DNA of 17,023 nucleotides. Origin: Spirochaetaceae bacterium (GTDB lineage Bacteria > Spirochaetota > Spirochaetia > Treponematales > Rectinemataceae). Shown here in pieces: positions 13,767 to 17,023 of this stretch (the stretch's first letter is position 1; the number at the start of each line of letters is the position of its first letter). Where the stretch lies: contig JAEUJG010000039.1 in NCBI GenBank assembly GCA_016794765.1, positions 1 through 17,023 of the forward strand, read 5' to 3'. The notes beneath the pieces were generated by a model. It saw only the letters and a program-made list of their open reading frames with translations, ran no database searches and was not told the origin of the DNA. The translations under genes and the position numbers were made by a program.

Positions 13767-13795
13767 TTGACTGCCGGGGGGGTCGAAAGTATGCT
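13767..13795 (+). promoter_or_regulatory. Promoter of the small membrane protein gene
   Basis: TTGACT (13767-13772), a 17-bp spacer and TATGCT (13790-13795) on the plus strand. The predicted start near 13802 is within about five bases of the ATG at 13807. No Shine-Dalgarno sequence precedes that ATG, so the message may be leaderless. Confidence 0.5.
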
Positions 13796-13806
13796 TCTCC
13801 AAGAAT

Positions 13807-14310
13807 ATGCAGCGTAAGCCTCTCTACTTGGCAATCTCGGCGGCGGAAATTCTCCGCTTCCTCGGCCTCGCCTTCCTGGCGGGGAGCCTCGGCGCGCTCG
13901 GGACCGGCGCGGAGCCCTCCGGAACGGCGGCCTTGAGCTCGCTTTTCCGCTACGTCGCCGCGCCCCAGCTCCTCTTCGGCGCGGCCTTTTTCTTCCTGTG
14001 GTACGACCGCGGGCGCTACGCCCCCTTCAGGCCCCTCGCCCTCGTCGGGAAGATCCTGGCCCTCGCCGCCATCCTGCCGGTGTTTTACGCCGCCTTCCGC
14101 CTCGGTCCCGACCTCCTGCCCGACCGCCGCGCCGCCTTCCTTCCGGCCGCGGCCGTCCTCCTCGTCGACCTCGTCGGCCTCGCGGCCCTGATCGCCGACC
14201 GGACTCCCGCGGACGAAGCCTCCGACAGGGCGGGGACGGGCGGCCCGGCCGCGCCGAAGGCGGACAACGCGCCCACGGGGCCGGACGACATCGAGCGGGT
14301 GGAGGCCTAG
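13807..14310 (+). CDS. Small four-helix membrane protein, function unknown
   Basis: A 167-residue protein I do not recognise. Hydrophobic segments lie at about 14-33, 46-66, 75-98 and 108-130, joined by short loops (WYDRGRYAPFRP at 65-76 is a basic/aromatic loop). The tail of about 37 residues is polar and acidic and ends in DDIERVEA. It is transcribed with the MinD-like gene: its TAG is one base before that GTG, and the GGAGG that serves the downstream start lies inside its last codons. Translation coupling and a membrane role with the MinD/FapA pair are inferred from this. It diverges from ctpA. Confidence 0.75.
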   Translation: MQRKPLYLAISAAEILRFLGLAFLAGSLGALGTGAEPSGTAALSSLFRYVAAPQLLFGAAFFFLWYDRGRYAPFRPLALVGKILALAAILPVFYAAFRLGPDLLPDRRAAFLPAAAVLLVDLVGLAALIADRTPADEASDRAGTGGPAAPKADNAPTGPDDIERVEA

Positions 14311-14311
14311 G

Positions 14312-15454
14312 GTGCGCATCGTCCCCATCGCGAGCGGCAAGGGCGGCGTCGGCAAGTCCATGGTCGCGGCCAATCTTTCCATCGCCCTCGGCCAGGCGGG
14401 CAAGCGCGTCGTCCTGGCCGACCTCGACCTCGGCGCCTCCAACCTCCACCTCATCCTCGGCGTGCCGCCGCCCAAGGCCGGCATCGGCACCTTCCTTTCG
14501 GGCGCCGCCGGCAAATTCGAGAACGTCATCCTCGACACCGACTACGAGAACCTCCGCTTCGTCCCCGGCGACGCGGAGATCCCCGGCCTCGCGAACATCA
14601 AGCCGAACCAGAAGAACATGCTCGTGAAGCGCCTCCTTTCGGTGGACGCGGACTACCTCGTCCTGGACCTCGGCGCGGGCACGAGCTCGAACATCCTCGA
14701 CTTCTTCCTGATGAGCTCCCAGGGCATCGTCGTCACCGCGCCCGCCCTGACCGCGACGCTCAACGCCTACCTCTTCCTCAAGAACGCCGTCTTCCGCCTC
14801 CTCTACGGCGCCTTCGGCCAGCGCTCCAAGGCCTTCGAGTACCTCGAGGCCCTGCGCCGCGACGGCGCCTCCCTGCAGAAGGCCTACGTGCCGGCCATCC
14901 TGGACGAGGTGAAGAAGATCGATCCCGAGCGCTGGGCCGTCGCGATCGACCGCATGTCGCGCTTCCGCCCCCGCCTCGTCATGAACATGCTCGAGGACCC
15001 GAAGGACGCGGACAAGGCGCAGAAGATCCGCCGCTCCTGCAAGGAGTACCTCAACATCGACCTCGAGCACCTCGGCGTCCTCTACCGCGACGAGCTCCAG
15101 GACATCGCCCTCGGCAGCCGCATCCCCATCATCCGCTACAAGCCCCAGTCGGTGTTGTCGCAGGCGGTCTACCGCACGGCCGACAAGCTCGTTTCCATGG
15201 AGGGCGAGGCCGACGCGCCGCTCTCCATCGCCGAGCTCGACGGCAGCTTCCAGACCGCGGGCCTCGAGGCGGAGACCGATTTCGGCGCCAAGATGGCCTA
15301 TGTCGAGGAGCTCCTCTCCTCCGGCGCCCTCACGACGGGCGACCTCGTGGAGACGGTCCGCAGCCAGCAATTCGAGATCGACAAGCTCCGCCGCGAGAAC
15401 CAGTTCCTCAAGTACAAGCTGGCGCGGGCCATCGGGCAGGGTTTTTCGGGCTAG
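14312..15454 (+). CDS. MinD/ParA-family ATPase (FlhG-like) with C-terminal extension
   Basis: A 380-residue P-loop ATPase of the MinD/FlhG/ParA group, whose members dimerise on ATP and position division sites, flagella or other cargo. The deviant Walker A is KGGVGKS (10-16) with both signature Lys residues. The A' motif is ADLDLGASNLH (36-46), and Walker B is YLVLDLGAG (115-123). The core is followed by a long extension beyond about residue 270. It ends in a short coiled coil (about 350-372, QQFEIDKLRRENQFLKYKL). A typical amphipathic membrane-targeting helix of MinD is not evident. It starts with GTG, with GGAGG six bases before. The next gene, a FapA homologue, starts nine bases after the stop. 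FapA and FlhG/FlhF both act in polar flagellum assembly in Vibrio, so a flagellar or pole-organising role is likely, but chromosome-related ParA functions remain possible. Confidence 0.87.
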   Translation: MRIVPIASGKGGVGKSMVAANLSIALGQAGKRVVLADLDLGASNLHLILGVPPPKAGIGTFLSGAAGKFENVILDTDYENLRFVPGDAEIPGLANIKPNQKNMLVKRLLSVDADYLVLDLGAGTSSNILDFFLMSSQGIVVTAPALTATLNAYLFLKNAVFRLLYGAFGQRSKAFEYLEALRRDGASLQKAYVPAILDEVKKIDPERWAVAIDRMSRFRPRLVMNMLEDPKDADKAQKIRRSCKEYLNIDLEHLGVLYRDELQDIALGSRIPIIRYKPQSVLSQAVYRTADKLVSMEGEADAPLSIAELDGSFQTAGLEAETDFGAKMAYVEELLSSGALTTGDLVETVRSQQFEIDKLRRENQFLKYKLARAIGQGFSG

Positions 15455-15463
15455 GGGCGGGGC

Positions 15464-17023
15464 GTGGCGCAGAGCATCGCGAAGGGCGACATCGCCCTGA
15501 CGGTCGACGAGCTCGAGCTCGAGGCGAGCCTCCGCTTCACGCCCGATCCGAACGGCGCGGAGTGGTCGGGGGAGAAGATCCTCCGCCTCGTCATGGACGC
15601 CAAGATCGGCGGCCTCAACCAGAAGCGCGCGGACGAGATCGTCGGCAAGTTCTCCCGTTCGCGCTCCGCGGTCACCGAAATCGTCGCCAAGGGCCAGCCC
15701 CCCGTCGAGCCCCGGCTCGAGGAGGTCGAATGGGCCGAGCTCGAGGTGCCGCCCGAATGGACGGCCCTCGTCGAGGAGAGCCTTAAGGCCGCCGCCGAGC
15801 CCGAGCTCTACCTCCTGCGCAGCGAGGTGGTCCGGACGGAGAAGACCGTCAAGAAGCCCGGAGCCCTGCCCTTCCTGCCGCCCAAGATCGAGAAGGTGGT
15901 CGTCAACGAGAAGCGCGAGAAGCGCGAGCGCGTCTACCCGGACCTCAACATCGTCAAGACGGGCTACGCCCGGCGGGGCGAACGCCTCGGCCTCCTTTGC
16001 CTGGCCCAGCCGGGCAAGGCGGGCAAGACCATTTTCGGCAAGCCCCTGCAGCCCGCGGGCGCCGACGCCGAGCCGACCTTCGTCCTTGGCCCCGGCCTCG
16101 AGCGGCGGAAGACGGAGCTCTTCGCCGAACGCGAGGGCATCCTCCGCGCCGGCGCGCGCTGGGCCGAGATCCTGCCCTTCGGCGCCCACAACTTCGCCGT
16201 GGAGAAGGCCCAGGACGGCGCCACCTACTTCCTCGACTACCGCCCGGGCGACCGGCGCCTTCCCGCGCCCAAGGCCCTGGAGATCCTGGCCAAGGCCGCC
16301 GAGCTCGGCGCGCCGGAAGGCAGCCTCCTCGGGGAGGAGGAGCTCGACCGCGCGCTGGCCGCCGCGGCCGCCAAGGGCGAGCCGCTTTTCGCCCTTCCCC
16401 TCTCCCTGGACCGGGACGGTCGCGCCGAGGTCGCCGTCTCTCCCGACGGCGCGCGGGCGACCCTCTCGCTGTGGAAGGGGCGCGGCCGCGGGAAGCCCCT
16501 GGAGCTCGCCGCCGTGACCGCGGCCCTCAAGGCCGCCGCGCTCAAGGGCGTCAAGTCGGAGCAGCTCAAGAAGGACGTCCTCGAGTTCCACAAGGGACCG
16601 ACCTCCGAGCTCCTCGATTATCTCCTCGTGGAGGGTTCGCCGCCGGTGCGCGGCAAGGACCGCACGATCGGCCTCAGCCTCTCCTTCCTGCCCGACGACA
16701 AGGCGGCCGAGCTGCGCCGGCGCATCCTGGCCCATCCCGCCCTTTCGCAGACGGCTTCCCGCCTCGACGAGTTCCCCATCGACGAGGCTGCCCGCTTCGC
16801 CTTCGTCCAGGCGGGACAGCGCCTCGGCGAGCTTTCCGCCGCCTCCCCGGGGCAGCCGGGTCTCGACGTGCGCGGCGCGGTGCTGCCCGGGATTCCGGGC
16901 AACGATCCCATCGTCAAGCTCTACGAGGGCGTCGAACTTTCGCGGGGCGTCCTGGCCGCGACCGGGGCGGGGCTCTTCATCGCGGCCGAGCGCGAGGGTG
17001 CCTGGCGCTTCCGCGTCCTTCCC
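15464..17023 (+). CDS. fapA: FapA/DUF342-family protein, 3' end cut by window
   Basis: The frame from the GTG at 15464 stays open for 520 codons to the window end, so the C-terminal part (expected beta-helix and coiled coil) is missing. The start follows the MinD-like stop by nine bases, with a G-rich stretch in front. DUF342/FapA proteins take part in polar localisation and flagellar assembly in Vibrio. A FapA-type module is seen at about residues 158-240: KTGYARRGERLGLLCLAQPG, then GKTIFGKPLQP and AEREGIL. A second version occurs at about 446-515: VQAGQRLGELSAASPGQPG, then RGAVLPG and AAEREGAW. The N-terminal 150 residues and the Lys/Glu/Arg stretch KVVVNEKREKRERV (144-157) are less conserved. 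Pairing with a MinD-like ATPase supports the call. Confidence 0.82.
   Translation, partial: MAQSIAKGDIALTVDELELEASLRFTPDPNGAEWSGEKILRLVMDAKIGGLNQKRADEIVGKFSRSRSAVTEIVAKGQPPVEPRLEEVEWAELEVPPEWTALVEESLKAAAEPELYLLRSEVVRTEKTVKKPGALPFLPPKIEKVVVNEKREKRERVYPDLNIVKTGYARRGERLGLLCLAQPGKAGKTIFGKPLQPAGADAEPTFVLGPGLERRKTELFAEREGILRAGARWAEILPFGAHNFAVEKAQDGATYFLDYRPGDRRLPAPKALEILAKAAELGAPEGSLLGEEELDRALAAAAAKGEPLFALPLSLDRDGRAEVAVSPDGARATLSLWKGRGRGKPLELAAVTAALKAAALKGVKSEQLKKDVLEFHKGPTSELLDYLLVEGSPPVRGKDRTIGLSLSFLPDDKAAELRRRILAHPALSQTASRLDEFPIDEAARFAFVQAGQRLGELSAASPGQPGLDVRGAVLPGIPGNDPIVKLYEGVELSRGVLAATGAGLFIAAEREGAWRFRVLP

Noticed and set aside
11432..13936. An 834-codon plus-strand open frame opposite rsmE and ctpA
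   Set aside because: It runs antisense across two clear genes and the divergent promoter region, and its product is Gly/Glu/Arg/Asp-rich with no domain.
14027..16735. A 902-codon open frame on the minus strand opposite the MinD-like and FapA genes
   Set aside because: Shadow of GC-rich coding sequence: the plus strand encodes recognisable families with good starts, and the minus translation is low-complexity Glu/Gly/Leu/Arg without motifs.

Overview
This 17 kb window is very GC-rich bacterial chromosome, densely coded, with short or negative intergenic gaps and strong use of C and G at third codon positions. The gene set points to a free-living or host-associated spirochaete (Spirochaetales/Treponema relatives). 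It includes a MurA whose catalytic Cys is Asp, as in Borrelia. It also has a MinD-like ATPase directly ahead of a DUF342/FapA protein, an STAS protein with a zinc ribbon, a DjlA-like J protein and a PspA homologue. No rRNA or other strict taxonomic marker is present, so the assignment is an inference of moderate confidence. I see no tRNA, rRNA, CRISPR array, transposase, integrase or phage gene.

Layout. (1) 1-1046: the 3' three quarters of murA (+), closed by a strong intrinsic terminator. (2) 1039-4549 (-): an ATGA-coupled three-gene operon of two unrecognised membrane proteins (one TPR-like) and a membrane-anchored J-domain protein. (3) 4550-4873: a 324 bp gap of clearly lower GC (about 46% over 4621-4860, counted by hand). 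It carries two perfect DnaA boxes (TTATCCACA), one near-perfect box and weaker 9-mers, arranged in tandem at 11-12 bp steps. This is the most interesting non-coding segment: a candidate replication origin or DnaA-titration/reactivation site. (4) 4874-7250 (-): a four-gene operon behind a near-consensus sigma-70 promoter, in the order STAS plus zinc ribbon, YbjN-like, PspA/IM30, and an OmpR-type winged-helix protein with a degenerate receiver. It looks like an envelope-stress or partner-switch module. (5) 7433-9105: a divergent SDR oxidoreductase (-) and a TrmJ-type tRNA methyltransferase (+).

(6) 9136-10230 (-): an NtrC-type AAA+ sigma-54 activator that lacks a DNA-binding domain and has a damaged receiver pocket. 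A perfect 15-bp terminator-like hairpin lies just upstream of its start codon, next to an 11-bp tandem repeat. (7) 10494-13708 (-): ctpA (S41 protease), rsmE (with an inserted linker) and a WecG/TagA-family protein with substituted active-site positions, probably one operon. (8) 13807-17023 (+): a small four-helix membrane protein, a MinD/FlhG-like ATPase and a FapA/DUF342 protein cut by the window end. The last two are probably linked to flagellar or cell-pole organisation. The ctpA and membrane-protein genes diverge from an 89-98 bp gap holding two facing promoters. Both predicted transcription starts fall almost on the start codons, suggesting leaderless mRNAs.
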